NCBI GenBank assembly: GCA_027024225.1
Contig: JALVSR010000042.1
Span: 1 to 43,661 of the forward strand
DNA from: Hyphomicrobiales bacterium
Lineage (GTDB): Bacteria; Pseudomonadota; Alphaproteobacteria; Rhizobiales; Aestuariivirgaceae
Direction: 5' to 3'
Length of the DNA: 43,661 bases
Numbering within the stretch: position 1 is the stretch's first letter; each line of letters opens with the position of its first letter. The notes beneath the pieces were generated by a model. It saw only the letters and a program-made list of their open reading frames with translations, ran no database searches and was not told where the DNA came from. Both the position numbers and the translations under genes were made by a program. Shown here piece by piece: positions 8,741-21,224 of this stretch.

Positions 8741-10258
8741 TCAACGCCAGAACGATGGCTGCAACACCACCAGCACGGTGAAGAATTCCAGCCGCCCCAG
8801 CAGCATGGCGATGGACAGTAGCACCTTCGCCGCATCCGGCATGGCGCGGAAGGTGCCCGCCGGGCCGATCATCTCCCCCAGGCCGGGGCCCACGTTGGTC
8901 ACCGCCGTGATCACGGCGGAAAGGGCGGTGACGAGATCCACCCCCGTCAGCGCCACCAGCATGCCAAATAGCCCTACCGTCATGAACAGCACCGAGACAT
9001 AGGCGAACACCGCCATGGCGATATCCTGCGTCACGGTGCGGTTCTCGTAGGCCATGCTCACCACCCGGTGCGGCATCACCAGGCGCTTCACGTAAGCCGC
9101 GATGGACATCATCATCACCTGGATGCGGAAAATCTTCATGCCGCCCGCGGTGGAGCCGGTGCAGCCGCCGAAGAACATGAACACCAGGAAGGCCGCCATG
9201 GCGAACACCCCCCAGCCGGAATAATCGGCCGTTGCATACCCGGTGGTGGTGATCACGCTGGTGACGTTGAAGGCCGCCAGCCGCAGCGCCTCCGCCGGCG
9301 TCATGCCCTTCTGCCAGATCAGCCACAGGGCAATGATGAGCACGCTCATCAGCAGCAGGGTGAGGAAGCCATGCACCTGCTCGCTGCCGAAGAAGGATGG
9401 CTTGCGCTCGCGGATCATGCGCACGTAGATGACCAGGGGCAGGGAACCGGTGATCATGAACACGATGCAAATCCAGTGCAGCACCGGGCTGGTGAAATAG
9501 GCGAACGAGGCGTCATGGGTGGAAAAGCCGCCTGTGGAAAGGGTGGTCATGGCGTGGTTCACCGCGTCGAACATGCGCATGCCCGCCAGGCGGTAGGCCA
9601 GCGCGCACATGGCCGTGAGCAGCACATAGACGAACGCCAGCCAGCTGATGAACTGCCGCGCGTGCGGCATGATCTTGTCGGAGCGATCCGAACTTTCCGT
9701 CTGGAACAGCTGCATGCCGCCCACCCGCAGGAAAGGCAGCATGATGAGCGCCATCACCACGATGCCCAGCCCGCCGACCCACTGCGTGAGGGAACGCCAC
9801 AGCAACAGGCCTTCGGGCAGACCGTCCAGCCCCGTCAGCACCGTGGCGCCCGTTGTGGTGAGGCCCGAGACGGCCTCGAACCAGGCATCGGTGAAGTCCA
9901 GCGGCTTTTCCATGAAGACGAAGGGAATGGCGGCGAATACCGAAAGCGTCAGCCAGCTGGCCACCGTGATGACGAAGCCCTCCTTCAGCCGCACCCGCTC
10001 CGACCAGGCATCGCGCGAGATGAGCACCATCATGGCGCCGATGAAGCCGGTGATGAGCGCCGAGCCGGCGAACACCTGCCAGTCGGGATTATTGGCCACC
10101 AGATCGGCCAGCATGGGCGGAATCATCAGCAGCGTCAGAACCAGCATCAACGCTCCCACCACGAACATCACGCGGTAGGGGTCGATGGCCGGACTGCGCC
10201 CGCCCACCCGGTGGGAGGCGCGTGTGGCCTTCTCCGCCATATGGTCGAACGTTTCCAT
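8741..10258 (-). CDS. trkH: TrkH-family potassium uptake protein
   Basis: Selectivity-filter-like repeats (SGLTTTGATVLTGLD, TTLSTGGFSTHD, SVITTTGYATADY, TAVTNVGPGLGEMIGPAG); C-terminus VLQPSFWR. Confidence 0.9.
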   Translation of the reverse strand: METFDHMAEKATRASHRVGGRSPAIDPYRVMFVVGALMLVLTLLMIPPMLADLVANNPDWQVFAGSALITGFIGAMMVLISRDAWSERVRLKEGFVITVASWLTLSVFAAIPFVFMEKPLDFTDAWFEAVSGLTTTGATVLTGLDGLPEGLLLWRSLTQWVGGLGIVVMALIMLPFLRVGGMQLFQTESSDRSDKIMPHARQFISWLAFVYVLLTAMCALAYRLAGMRMFDAVNHAMTTLSTGGFSTHDASFAYFTSPVLHWICIVFMITGSLPLVIYVRMIRERKPSFFGSEQVHGFLTLLLMSVLIIALWLIWQKGMTPAEALRLAAFNVTSVITTTGYATADYSGWGVFAMAAFLVFMFFGGCTGSTAGGMKIFRIQVMMMSIAAYVKRLVMPHRVVSMAYENRTVTQDIAMAVFAYVSVLFMTVGLFGMLVALTGVDLVTALSAVITAVTNVGPGLGEMIGPAGTFRAMPDAAKVLLSIAMLLGRLEFFTVLVVLQPSFWR

Positions 10259-10314
10259 TTGCCGCGTCAGCCCATGGTTTTCGCCGCCGTGCCGCCTGAT
10301 CCGGCGGCAAGCTA

Positions 10315-11127
10315 TCATGTTCGGGGAGTTCGTGCATCCCCGCCCGCGATCCCATTCTCAGTCTTCGCCGCCGCGAAAGGGTCGGGATGGTAGTCCACCC
10401 GCATGAGATACAATCCCTCCGGCGGCGCCACCGGGCCACAGGCGGCGCGATTGCACGCTTCCAGGGCCGCGCGCAGGTCTCCGGCCGTCCACTTGCCTTC
10501 TCCCACCAGTTTCAGCGAGCCGACCATGGAACGCACCTGGTTGTGCAGGAAGGAGCGTGCCGAGCAGGTGATGTGGATTTCCTCGCCCACGCGTTCCACG
10601 GCGATGGCGTCAAGCGTTTTCACCGGGCTTTCCGCCTGGCACTGGCTGGCGCGGAAGGTGGTGAAGTCGTGCCGCCCCACCAGCGCCTGCGCCGCCTCGT
10701 GCATGATGCCGGCGTTCAGCGCCACCGGCACGTGCCATACCCGCCCCCTGTCCAGCGCCGGCGGCGCAGGGCGGTTGAGAATGCGATAGAGGTAATGCCG
10801 GCGCATGGCGGAAAACCGGGCATGAAATTCCTCCTCCACCCGCGCCGCGGCCAACACCACCACCGGGTGCGGGCGCAGATGAAAGTTCAGCCCCGCTTGC
10901 AGCCTGTGCGCGGGCCAGTCCTTCTCGAGGGTCACGTGCGCCACCTGCCCACGCGCGTGCACGCCGGTGTCGGTGCGTCCCGCGCCCTGAACACGCACAT
11001 CCCGCTGGCCGGTGAGTTTCTCGATGGCTTCCTCCAGCACCTGCTGCACGGCCAGCCCATTGGCTTGGCGCTGCCAGCCGACGAAGGGGGCGCCGTCGTA
11101 TTCGATCTTCAAGGCATATCGCGGCAT
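10315..11127 (-). CDS. truA: tRNA pseudouridine(38-40) synthase
   Basis: [21 protein letters not shown]; catalytic [18 protein letters not shown]. Confidence 0.95.
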   Translation of the reverse strand: MPRYALKIEYDGAPFVGWQRQANGLAVQQVLEEAIEKLTGQRDVRVQGAGRTDTGVHARGQVAHVTLEKDWPAHRLQAGLNFHLRPHPVVVLAAARVEEEFHARFSAMRRHYLYRILNRPAPPALDRGRVWHVPVALNAGIMHEAAQALVGRHDFTTFRASQCQAESPVKTLDAIAVERVGEEIHITCSARSFLHNQVRSMVGSLKLVGEGKWTAGDLRAALEACNRAACGPVAPPEGLYLMRVDYHPDPFAAAKTENGIAGGDARTPRT

Positions 11128-12116
11128 CAGGATTTGCTCCCGGTTTGCCGGTTTGAGGTTGTTTCCGGCGGAGGAATGCGCATGCCCGGCTTCACCGGAA
11201 ACCCGCGCAGGAAGGCTTCTCGCTCAAGCGGCGCCTTGCCCTCGCGCTGCAACACGAGTGGGCGAATGGCCCCCTCGCCACAAGCGATGGCAAGGTCCTT
11301 GTCCAGTATCTCGCCCGGCGCGGCCTTGTTCGTATCCGCATCCCGCGCCGGCTCGGCCTTCAGTATGCGCACGCGCACCTTTTCTTCTGGCTTCTCTGGC
11401 CTGGGCAGCCACATCCATGCGCCCGGATAGGGCGAAAGCCCGTGAATGTGCCGCAACACCTCTCGCGCGGAGCGGGAAAAGTCTATTTGCGTTTCTTTCT
11501 TGCTGATCTTCTCCGCATGGGTCACCCCCGCCTGCGGTTGCGGCACACAGTCGAGCGTGCCGCGCGCCTCCAGTTCTTGCATGGCCGCGGCCATCAGCTC
11601 CGCCCCCTGTTCCGCCAGCAGGTCGTGCAGTTCGCCGGCGGTGGTATCATCCGTGATGGGCACCTCCAGGCAACCACACACGTCGCCCGTGTCCAGCCCT
11701 GCATCCATGCGCATCACGCACACCCCACTGGTTGTGTCCCCGGCCATGATGGCGCGCTGAATCGGCGCCGCCCCGCGCCAGCGTGGCAGCAGCGAGGCGT
11801 GCAGGTTGAAGCACCCGTAGCGGGGGATTTCCAGCACCTTGCGCGGCAGGATGAGGCCATAGGCCACCACCACGATGACATCGGGCCGCAACGCCCTCAG
11901 CGCCTCCTGTTCATCTCTGTCGCGCAGGGATCTTGGCCAGCGCACTTCCACCCCCATCTCCCGCGCCGCCTGCGCCACCGGAGTGGGGCGCTCTTTCTTG
12001 CCGCGGCCGGCGGGACGTGGCGGCTGGGTGTAGACGGCTGCGATATCGTGCTGTTGCGCCAGTTTGCGCAAGGTGGGCACGGCAAAATCCGGCGATCCCA
12101 TGAAGATCATGCGCAT
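11127..12116 (-). CDS. fmt: Methionyl-tRNA formyltransferase
   Basis: [61 protein letters not shown]. Confidence 0.95.
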   Translation of the reverse strand: MRMIFMGSPDFAVPTLRKLAQQHDIAAVYTQPPRPAGRGKKERPTPVAQAAREMGVEVRWPRSLRDRDEQEALRALRPDVIVVVAYGLILPRKVLEIPRYGCFNLHASLLPRWRGAAPIQRAIMAGDTTSGVCVMRMDAGLDTGDVCGCLEVPITDDTTAGELHDLLAEQGAELMAAAMQELEARGTLDCVPQPQAGVTHAEKISKKETQIDFSRSAREVLRHIHGLSPYPGAWMWLPRPEKPEEKVRVRILKAEPARDADTNKAAPGEILDKDLAIACGEGAIRPLVLQREGKAPLEREAFLRGFPVKPGMRIPPPETTSNRQTGSKS

Positions 12117-12217
12117 GACCGTTCTCCCCCTCGCACGGCTCCTGTCGTCCTTCTGCATGGCGCAAGGCCGATGAAAACACGCCCGCAATGCGGGCAGAGC
12201 GCCTGCTCCATAGGTAA

Positions 12218-12252
12218 GCCCCCGCAGCGCCCGGGACAAGCGCTACGGGGGC
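12218..12252. terminator. Hairpin between sciP and fmt (both minus strand)
   Basis: GCCCCCGCAGCGC-ccgggacaa-GCGCTACGGGGGC, 12/13 pairing. Confidence 0.5.
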
Positions 12253-12311
12253 ATCCTGTTGCAGGGTTGAGGTCGGCCAGGTCGGAACGAGGCGTCCGAT
12301 CGCCGCGGCGA

Positions 12312-12587
12312 TCAGGCGCGGTATTCCTTCAGCCGCGTCGTTCTCAGGCCCTTCAGCCCATATTTGTCGATGGCCCGCTGCCAGCTGAGGAATTCTTCCA
12401 CCGTCAGCGCATAGCGCTCACAGGCTTCCCGCAGCGACAACAGCCCGCCGCGCACGGCCGCCACCACCTCCGCCTTGCGGCGAATGACCCAGCGCCGGGT
12501 GCCCGGCGGCGGCAGGTCGGCAATGGACAACGGAGAGCCATCAGGCCCGATCACGACTTTCACTCGGGAAAGTACAGGATTACTCAT
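12312..12587 (-). CDS. sciP: DUF1153 protein, SciP-like CtrA inhibitor
   Basis: MSNPVLSRVKVVIGPDGSPLSIADLPPPGTRRWVIRRKAEVVAAVRGGLLSLREACERYALTVEEFLSWQRAIDKYGLKGLRTTRLKEYR matches the SciP/DUF1153 family pattern. The start could also be 12593. Confidence 0.9.
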   Translation of the reverse strand: MSNPVLSRVKVVIGPDGSPLSIADLPPPGTRRWVIRRKAEVVAAVRGGLLSLREACERYALTVEEFLSWQRAIDKYGLKGLRTTRLKEYRA

Positions 12588-12748
12588 ACGCATACACCCG
12601 TCAGAATACGATACACTAACACACAAACAACACGCGCTTTCGCGTCAACCATGGGCACCTTACCGCCACGCGACTTAAAAAACGTCTAAGCGAAGGCAAA
12701 CAATTTGCTAAGATCGCTGCCATTCCAGCACACCGCCACAACCGGCCA

Positions 12749-14023
12749 ATGATCAGGAGGAGAACTACACGCGTGACTTTGCCGGCCGATCATGTTCGCG
12801 CTCTTTCGCAAGGCCTGCTGGAGGCCGTGCGCGCCGCCACCGACCTGCCTCCGGGAGCGCGGGTGGTGGTGGCCATGTCCGGTGGCGTGGATTCCACCGC
12901 CACCGCCGGGCTGTTGTGCGCGGCCGGCTACGAGGTGGTGGGCGTGCACATGCGACTGGGATCCCCCGGTGGGGCGCATGCGGCGGGCAGAAAGGCCTGC
13001 TGTGGCGCGCAGGACATCCTGGACGCCCGCCAGGCGGCGGTGCGGCTGGGCATCGAGTTTCACGTGATGGAGCTGCGCGAGGCCTTCCGGCAAGAGGTGG
13101 TGGAGCCCTTCGTTGACAGCTATCTTGCCGGGCGCACACCCAACCCGTGCGTTGAATGCAATCGCACCGTGAAGTTCACCACCCTGCTGGCGCGCGCCCG
13201 CGAGCTGGGAGCGGCGGCGCTGGTGACGGGGCATTACGCCGAAATCCGCCGCCTGCGTCCCGGAAACGAGCGTTTCGGCCTGTTCACGCCCGCCGACATG
13301 AGGCGTGATCAGAGCTATTTCCTGTACGCCATCACGCAGGAGCAGCTGAATCACTTGCGCTTTCCGCTGGCGCGGCTGGAAAAGGCCGATGTGCGCCGCG
13401 CGGCGGCCGCGCTGGGGCTGGAGCACGTGGCCAACAAGCAGGACAGCCAGGACATCTGCTTCGTGCCCGAGGGAGGGTATCGTGCGCTCATCCAGCGCCT
13501 GCGGCCGGAAGCGAACCGGCCCGGCGAGATCGTGCACGTGGATGGTCGTGTGCTGGGCCGGCACGAGGGCATAGCCCGCTTCACCATCGGCCAGCGCCGC
13601 GGCCTGGGCGTTACCGTGGGATCACCGCTCTACGTGGTGGACATCGACGCGGAAACGAACCGTGTCATCGTCGGGCCGAAGGAAGCGCTGGCGCGCCGCC
13701 ACATCGTGCTGGAGCGGGTGAACTGGCTGGGCGATGCACCATTGCCCGAGACGCAGAAAGAGGCCCTGCCCATGCACGTGAAGATCCGCTCCACCCGCCC
13801 CGCCGTGCCCGCGCGCGCGTGGCGCGACGCCACGACGGAGCAGGTGCATGTGCTGCTGGATGCGCCGGAATACGGCGTCTCGCCGGGGCAGGCCTGCGTG
13901 TTCTACGAGCATGCCGGTTCCGGCGCGCGCGTGTTCGGCGGCGGTGTCATCACCCGTGCGCCGGCGGGGGAGGCGCTTGTGGATTCTCATGGCGCACGGA
14001 CATTTTCCGCGCGGACATCTTGA
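12749..14023 (+). CDS. mnmA: tRNA-specific 2-thiouridylase
   Basis: PP-loop [58 protein letters not shown]. Confidence 0.95.
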   Translation: MIRRRTTRVTLPADHVRALSQGLLEAVRAATDLPPGARVVVAMSGGVDSTATAGLLCAAGYEVVGVHMRLGSPGGAHAAGRKACCGAQDILDARQAAVRLGIEFHVMELREAFRQEVVEPFVDSYLAGRTPNPCVECNRTVKFTTLLARARELGAAALVTGHYAEIRRLRPGNERFGLFTPADMRRDQSYFLYAITQEQLNHLRFPLARLEKADVRRAAAALGLEHVANKQDSQDICFVPEGGYRALIQRLRPEANRPGEIVHVDGRVLGRHEGIARFTIGQRRGLGVTVGSPLYVVDIDAETNRVIVGPKEALARRHIVLERVNWLGDAPLPETQKEALPMHVKIRSTRPAVPARAWRDATTEQVHVLLDAPEYGVSPGQACVFYEHAGSGARVFGGGVITRAPAGEALVDSHGARTFSARTS

Positions 14024-14167
14024 AAGTCTTTTCATGTGCCGATACTGGACGTATCGCGGGGCTCTGGTGTAGGGTGGCGCAAATCGCACGGGAGCGGCAG
14101 GCATTCCGCGGTTTGGCGGGCGGAATTTCCGTGGTTTGCCCGCATGATGGGGAATCATGGCGTGAAC

Positions 14168-14854
14168 ATGAATGGCAAACGACTGAATGGAGGCAAGGAA
14201 AGGGCGCTGGCAGACATCGATGAAGAAGCTGTCCGCAGGGCCTATGCCCGCTGGGCTCCCATATATGACTTCACTTTCGGCATCATTACCAATGCCGGCC
14301 GCCAGCAGGTCATTCGCCAGCTCAACAAGCGTCCGCCCAGCCGCATCCTGGAGGTTGGTGTGGGCACCGGCATTTCCCTCGCCTCCTACAAGCCCGAACA
14401 CCGCATAACCGGCATCGACCTTTCCCCCGACATGCTGGAGCGCGCCCGTGCGCGGGTGCGACGCCAGGGGCTGAAAAATGTCGAGGCCCTGCTGGAAATG
14501 GATGCCGCGGCCATGGACTTTCCCGATAATAGCTTCGACATCGTAGTGGCTTTCTATGTGCTCACGGTGGTGCCCGACCCGCAAAAGGTGATGCGGGAAA
14601 TGGCCAGGGTATGCAAGCCTGGCGGAGAGGTCGTGGTGGTCAATCATTTCAGCCAGGACGGCGGCCTGCGCGGCCTGATAGAGAAGCGTCTGGCCCGATA
14701 TGCCGAAAACCTCGGCTGGCGCCCGGAATTTCCGGAATCGGAAATCATGGTCTGCAATGACCTGGTGCTGGACGAGCGCCGGAAGGCCTTCCCGTTCGGG
14801 ATTTTCGACATTCTGCGTCTGCGCAAGACGCCGCAAGCCTCAGCCGCCATCTGA
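14168..14854 (+). CDS. pmtA: Class I SAM methyltransferase, Rhodobacter-type PmtA (phosphatidylethanolamine N-methyltransferase)-like
   Basis: VRRAYARWAPIYDFTFG; SAM motif ILEVGVGTGISL; YVLTVVPDPQKVMREMARVCKPGGEVVVVNHF. Confidence 0.75.
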   Translation: MNGKRLNGGKERALADIDEEAVRRAYARWAPIYDFTFGIITNAGRQQVIRQLNKRPPSRILEVGVGTGISLASYKPEHRITGIDLSPDMLERARARVRRQGLKNVEALLEMDAAAMDFPDNSFDIVVAFYVLTVVPDPQKVMREMARVCKPGGEVVVVNHFSQDGGLRGLIEKRLARYAENLGWRPEFPESEIMVCNDLVLDERRKAFPFGIFDILRLRKTPQASAAI

Positions 14855-14893
14855 TCAATTCGGCTGTCTTGCTTTCAATACGGGGGCTGTTTC

Positions 14894-15484
14894 ATGGGGG
14901 GACTTGTTTTTCTCAAGCGCTTTTTCGCCATGCCTGGCCAGGTCGGGTCTGTCATTCCCAGTAGCCGCTGGCTTTCGCGGGCCATGGTGAAGCAGTTATG
15001 CCCCCATCCCGACGAGGTGCTGCTGGAGCTGGGACCGGGCACCGGGGTGTTCACACAGGCCTTGCTGGACCATGGCATGCCGCCGGAGAAACTGCTGCTG
15101 GTGGAGCTGGATCCGAAGTTTTCCGAACTCCTGCGCAAAAGGTTCCCGCGCGTGCGCGTCTGCGAGGCCGATGTTGCCACCCTGCCGGAAATTCTGCGGA
15201 ACGAAGGCGTGGGGCCTGTCAGGCAAATGCTTTCCGGCCTGCCGTTCCGCAGCATGCCACCTGCGCTGCGCCATCGCATAGGGGAGGCGGTGGCCAAGAG
15301 CCTGGCCGGTGGCGGCATCTTGGCGCAGTTCAGCTATTTTCCCGTGCCGCCCCTGCCGCCGGAAGTTGCCGAGGCAAATGGCATGCATGGAAAAATAGCG
15401 CAATTCGTCACCTTCAATTTCCCCCCGGCCTTCATTTGGAAATACCATAAAAATTCCTCCATCAGCGGTGTGGCGCAGGCTTGA
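14894..15484 (+). CDS. Phospholipid N-methyltransferase, rRNA-adenine-dimethylase-like (Sinorhizobium-type PmtA family)
   Basis: FLKRFFAMPGQVGSVIPSSRWLSRAM; LLELGPGTGVFTQALLDHG; QMLSGLPFRSMP. Confidence 0.75.
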   Translation: MGGLVFLKRFFAMPGQVGSVIPSSRWLSRAMVKQLCPHPDEVLLELGPGTGVFTQALLDHGMPPEKLLLVELDPKFSELLRKRFPRVRVCEADVATLPEILRNEGVGPVRQMLSGLPFRSMPPALRHRIGEAVAKSLAGGGILAQFSYFPVPPLPPEVAEANGMHGKIAQFVTFNFPPAFIWKYHKNSSISGVAQA

Positions 15485-15582
15485 CTTTTTCTCGCATGGC
15501 TTCATATATGCCGTGTATCGCCAAACGGGGCGGAACGGGGCGGGCGGATGCATCGCCTGTTTCCGGCGCCTTGGCGTCTTCC

Positions 15583-15659
15583 GGCGGGGTAGCTCAGTTG
15601 GTTAGAGCAGCGGAATCATAATCCGCGTGTCGGGGGTTCGAGTCCCTCCCCCGCTACCA
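15583..15659 (+). tRNA. tRNA with CAU anticodon, most likely elongator tRNA-Met
   Basis: ggcggggtagctcagttggttagagcagcggaatCATaatccgcgtgtcgggggttcgagtccctcccccgctacca folds as a cloverleaf with encoded CCA. Confidence 0.93.
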
Positions 15660-15879
15660 CGAAATTCTCCCTGAAAATCCCTTGATATCCTCACTTGATA
15701 TCCTCAAACGGCTTGCCTGGCTGCATGGATATCCGCCTTGCGGCCGTTTGGCACGAAATGTTGCGGGCCGCTGCCAGGGGGCGAATTTGCCTTGTGAGTC
15801 GTTTTTTCTCCCGTGCGAGGGCGAAGTGGGGCTATAGAGGATTTCATCGGCGAAAGATTATTGCGACGGAGCGTATCAG

Positions 15880-16857
15880 ATGGCCATTCCCCGCAATCAC
15901 AAGAAGAAGTTCTCCGAACTGAGCGAGCGGGAAATCCTGGCGCTGGCCATTTCCGGCGAGGAGGAGGATGCGCGCATCTACATGTCCATCGCCAGCCGGC
16001 TGCAGGAGAACTTTCCGCATTCGGCCCGCATTTTCATGGAAATGGCGCACGAGGAGCTGGAGCACAAGCGCCGTCTGGAAGAGCTCTATCGCGAGAAGTT
16101 CGGCGACATCATCCCGCTCATCCGCAAGGAGGATGTGGCCGGCTTCGTCAGGCACTCTCCCGTGTGGTTGCTGCCCGATTTCGACATCGAACGCGCCCGG
16201 CGGCTGGCGCTGGTGATGGAGCTCGAGACCTATCGCTTCTACAAGCGCGCGGCGGAGAAGGCGAAAGACCCGAAAGTGCGCGAGCTGCTGGAATGGCTGG
16301 CCGAACAGGAGCGCCACCACGAATCCCTGGCCGCCAGGCTGGAGCTTGAATATGTGGACGCCGACGCGCGGCTGGAGGAACGCGAGGCGGCGCGGCGTCT
16401 GTTTGCCCTGCAGGTGGTGCAGCCCGGCCTGATGGGCCTGATGGACGGCGCGGTGTCCTCCGTCGCCCCCATCTTCGCCGCTGCGCTGGCCACGCAGGAT
16501 TCGTGGCAGACGTTCCAGGTGGGCCTTGCCATGTCGGTGGGCTCGGGCATCTCCATGGGCATCGCCGAGGCCTTGTCCGACGATGGCGAGCTGACCGGGC
16601 GTGGGCATCCGCTCATCCGCGGGCTGGCCAGCGGCCTCATGACCATGCTGGGGGGCCTGGGCTTCACCTGGCCGTTCCTGTTCTTCGAGTTCTGGACAGC
16701 CTTCTGGGTCTCCATCATCATGGTGGTGCTGGAGTTGGGACTGATCGCCTGGATCCGTTATCGCTTCATGGAAACCCCCCTGCACCGGGCCTTCATCCAG
16801 ATCGTGGTTGGCGGCGCCATTGTGCTGTTGGTGGGCCTGTTCATCGGCGGCGCATAG
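15880..16857 (+). CDS. mbfA: Membrane-bound ferritin MbfA: N-terminal ferritin-like domain fused to a VIT1/CCC1-like transporter domain
   Basis: Ferritin-like N-terminus (ISGEEEDARIYMSIASRL...MAHEELEHKRRLEEL...MELETYRFYKRAAEKAKD...LAEQERHHE), then a TM domain VQPGLMGLMDGAVSSVAPIFAAALAT. Confidence 0.9.
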   Translation: MAIPRNHKKKFSELSEREILALAISGEEEDARIYMSIASRLQENFPHSARIFMEMAHEELEHKRRLEELYREKFGDIIPLIRKEDVAGFVRHSPVWLLPDFDIERARRLALVMELETYRFYKRAAEKAKDPKVRELLEWLAEQERHHESLAARLELEYVDADARLEEREAARRLFALQVVQPGLMGLMDGAVSSVAPIFAAALATQDSWQTFQVGLAMSVGSGISMGIAEALSDDGELTGRGHPLIRGLASGLMTMLGGLGFTWPFLFFEFWTAFWVSIIMVVLELGLIAWIRYRFMETPLHRAFIQIVVGGAIVLLVGLFIGGA

Positions 16858-16903
16858 CGCGTGGTCCACCGTCCATCGCTCTTCATGTTTCTGCCCGGCG
16901 AAA

Positions 16904-16926
16904 AGGGCGCCCGGGATGGGCGCCCT
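16904..16926 (+). terminator. Hairpin downstream of mbfA
   Basis: AGGGCGCCC-gggat-GGGCGCCCT. Confidence 0.6.
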
Positions 16927-17032
16927 CGCTGTGTCTTCGTTTGCGAATGCGTGGCGCAAGACAGTGCGAGCGCCAGCCACGGCGCCTGCCGGCGGAATGG
17001 CCGCGGCAATCAGGAATCAGGCCAGCCAGAAA

Positions 17033-19801
<2,769 letters not shown>

Positions 19802-20255
19802 GTTTCCTACCTGTGTTGCAGAAATCTCAAGGCATCGCGTGATTCGCGGATACGCAATGCCGCTTCCGGATCGCGCCGGATTGTGTCCGCCTGATGACAA
19901 ACCGTATCTGCGGCGCGAATCCGGCATTTTCAAGTGCGTTCCTTAGCAGGAAAGCTGTGTGGGCGGCAAATGGCCTTGTCAATTCGCCAGGCGGGGGAGG
20001 CGGGTGCGGCCGAATGCGCAATCATGGTTGTCAGGCGTGGCAGATGCGTGTAATCCATGCACGCTGTCGGTCTGTTACGTGAGATATGGCGCACGCCTTG
20101 CCGCTGCCAGCAAATTGTTGCCGCATTCCGCAGGCACCCAGCTCAGGCCGGCAAGCGGGTTTTGTCGACATCAAGCAAGCAGCCCGATGAACAAGCAACC
20201 CAAAGCCGCACAGGCAGAAAGCCCAGGTTTTTTTGGCTGTCGCGGAACGCTGAAG

Positions 20256-21185
20256 ATGAAAGCCATGTTCAAAACCACGAAGACGCTCCTCGTTGTCTCC
20301 CTGTTCATGCTCGCGGCCCCCTTGGCCATGGCGCAGCAAAAGGGCGGCGCCGGCAAGGTCGATGGTGACAGGGCCAGCACCGTCGTCGCCCGGGTGAATG
20401 GTTATGAGATCACCGCGAAAGAAGTGGAGCTGGCGGCGGAGGACGTTGCGGCGCAGCTGAAGGACGTGCCGCCGAAGATGCGCTATCCGCTGATCGTCCA
20501 ATATCTCATCGAGCGTCATCTGCTGGCCCAGAAGGCGCTGAAGGAGGGGCTGGCCGAGTCGGAGGAATACAAGCGCCGTCTGCGATTCTACCAGTACAAG
20601 GCGCTGCGCGACGCCTATTTCCACAAGAAGATCAAGCCGCGCGTCAGCAAGGAAAGGATCAAGGAGGTCTACGAGCGCGAAACGAAGAAGATCAAGCCCA
20701 TCGAGCGGGTGCGCGCCCGGCACATCCTGGTTTCCACGAAGGAAGAGGCCGAGAAGGTGCTCAAGGAGCTCAAGGCGGGAGCGAAGTTCGAGGACCTGGC
20801 GCGCAAGTATTCCAAGGATGGCTCGAAGGAGTTCGGCGGCGATCTGGGCTACTTCACCGCCGACGAGATGGTGCCGGAGTTCTCCAAGGCCGTTTTCGCC
20901 CTGAAGGTGGGCGAGGTGTCGAAGCCCGTGAAGACCGAGTACGGTTGGCACATCATCAAGCTGGAAGACCGCAAGAAGGTGGGGCCGCGCCCGCTGGAGG
21001 AAGTGGCGCCGGGCATCGAGGCCCTGCTGCTGCGCCAGGAGGTGCAGAAGGAAGTGGCGCAACTGGGCAAGGCCAGCAAGATCGAACTGCTGGATCCGGA
21101 GCTGAAGAAGCTCCAGGAAGAAAATCGCAAGAAGCTCGAAGAGCTGAAAAAGAAGGCCGAGGCCGCGAAGAAGGCGAAGAAGTGA
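20256..21185 (+). CDS. Secreted parvulin-type peptidyl-prolyl isomerase (PpiC/SurA-like)
   Basis: Signal peptide MKAMFKTTKTLLVVSLFMLAAPLAMAQ; RARHILVSTKEEAEKVLKELKAGAKFEDLARKYSKDGSKEFGGDLGYF...YGWHIIKLEDRK. Confidence 0.92.
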   Translation: MKAMFKTTKTLLVVSLFMLAAPLAMAQQKGGAGKVDGDRASTVVARVNGYEITAKEVELAAEDVAAQLKDVPPKMRYPLIVQYLIERHLLAQKALKEGLAESEEYKRRLRFYQYKALRDAYFHKKIKPRVSKERIKEVYERETKKIKPIERVRARHILVSTKEEAEKVLKELKAGAKFEDLARKYSKDGSKEFGGDLGYFTADEMVPEFSKAVFALKVGEVSKPVKTEYGWHIIKLEDRKKVGPRPLEEVAPGIEALLLRQEVQKEVAQLGKASKIELLDPELKKLQEENRKKLEELKKKAEAAKKAKK

Positions 21186-21224
21186 TCTGTTCGCCCGCCC
21201 TTGGGTGGTGTCGGAGCAAACGGC

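Noticed and set aside
12181-12311. Candidate SRP/4.5S-type RNA between fmt and sciP (contains ggccaggtcggaacgagg)
   Set aside because: Does not match the conserved SRP RNA apical sequence (CAGGUCCGGAAGGAAGCAGC); the interval is better explained by terminator hairpins.
15700-15879. Irr/ICE-type iron box upstream of mbfA
   Set aside because: No sequence resembling TTTRGAA-N3-TTCYAAA was seen in the interval.
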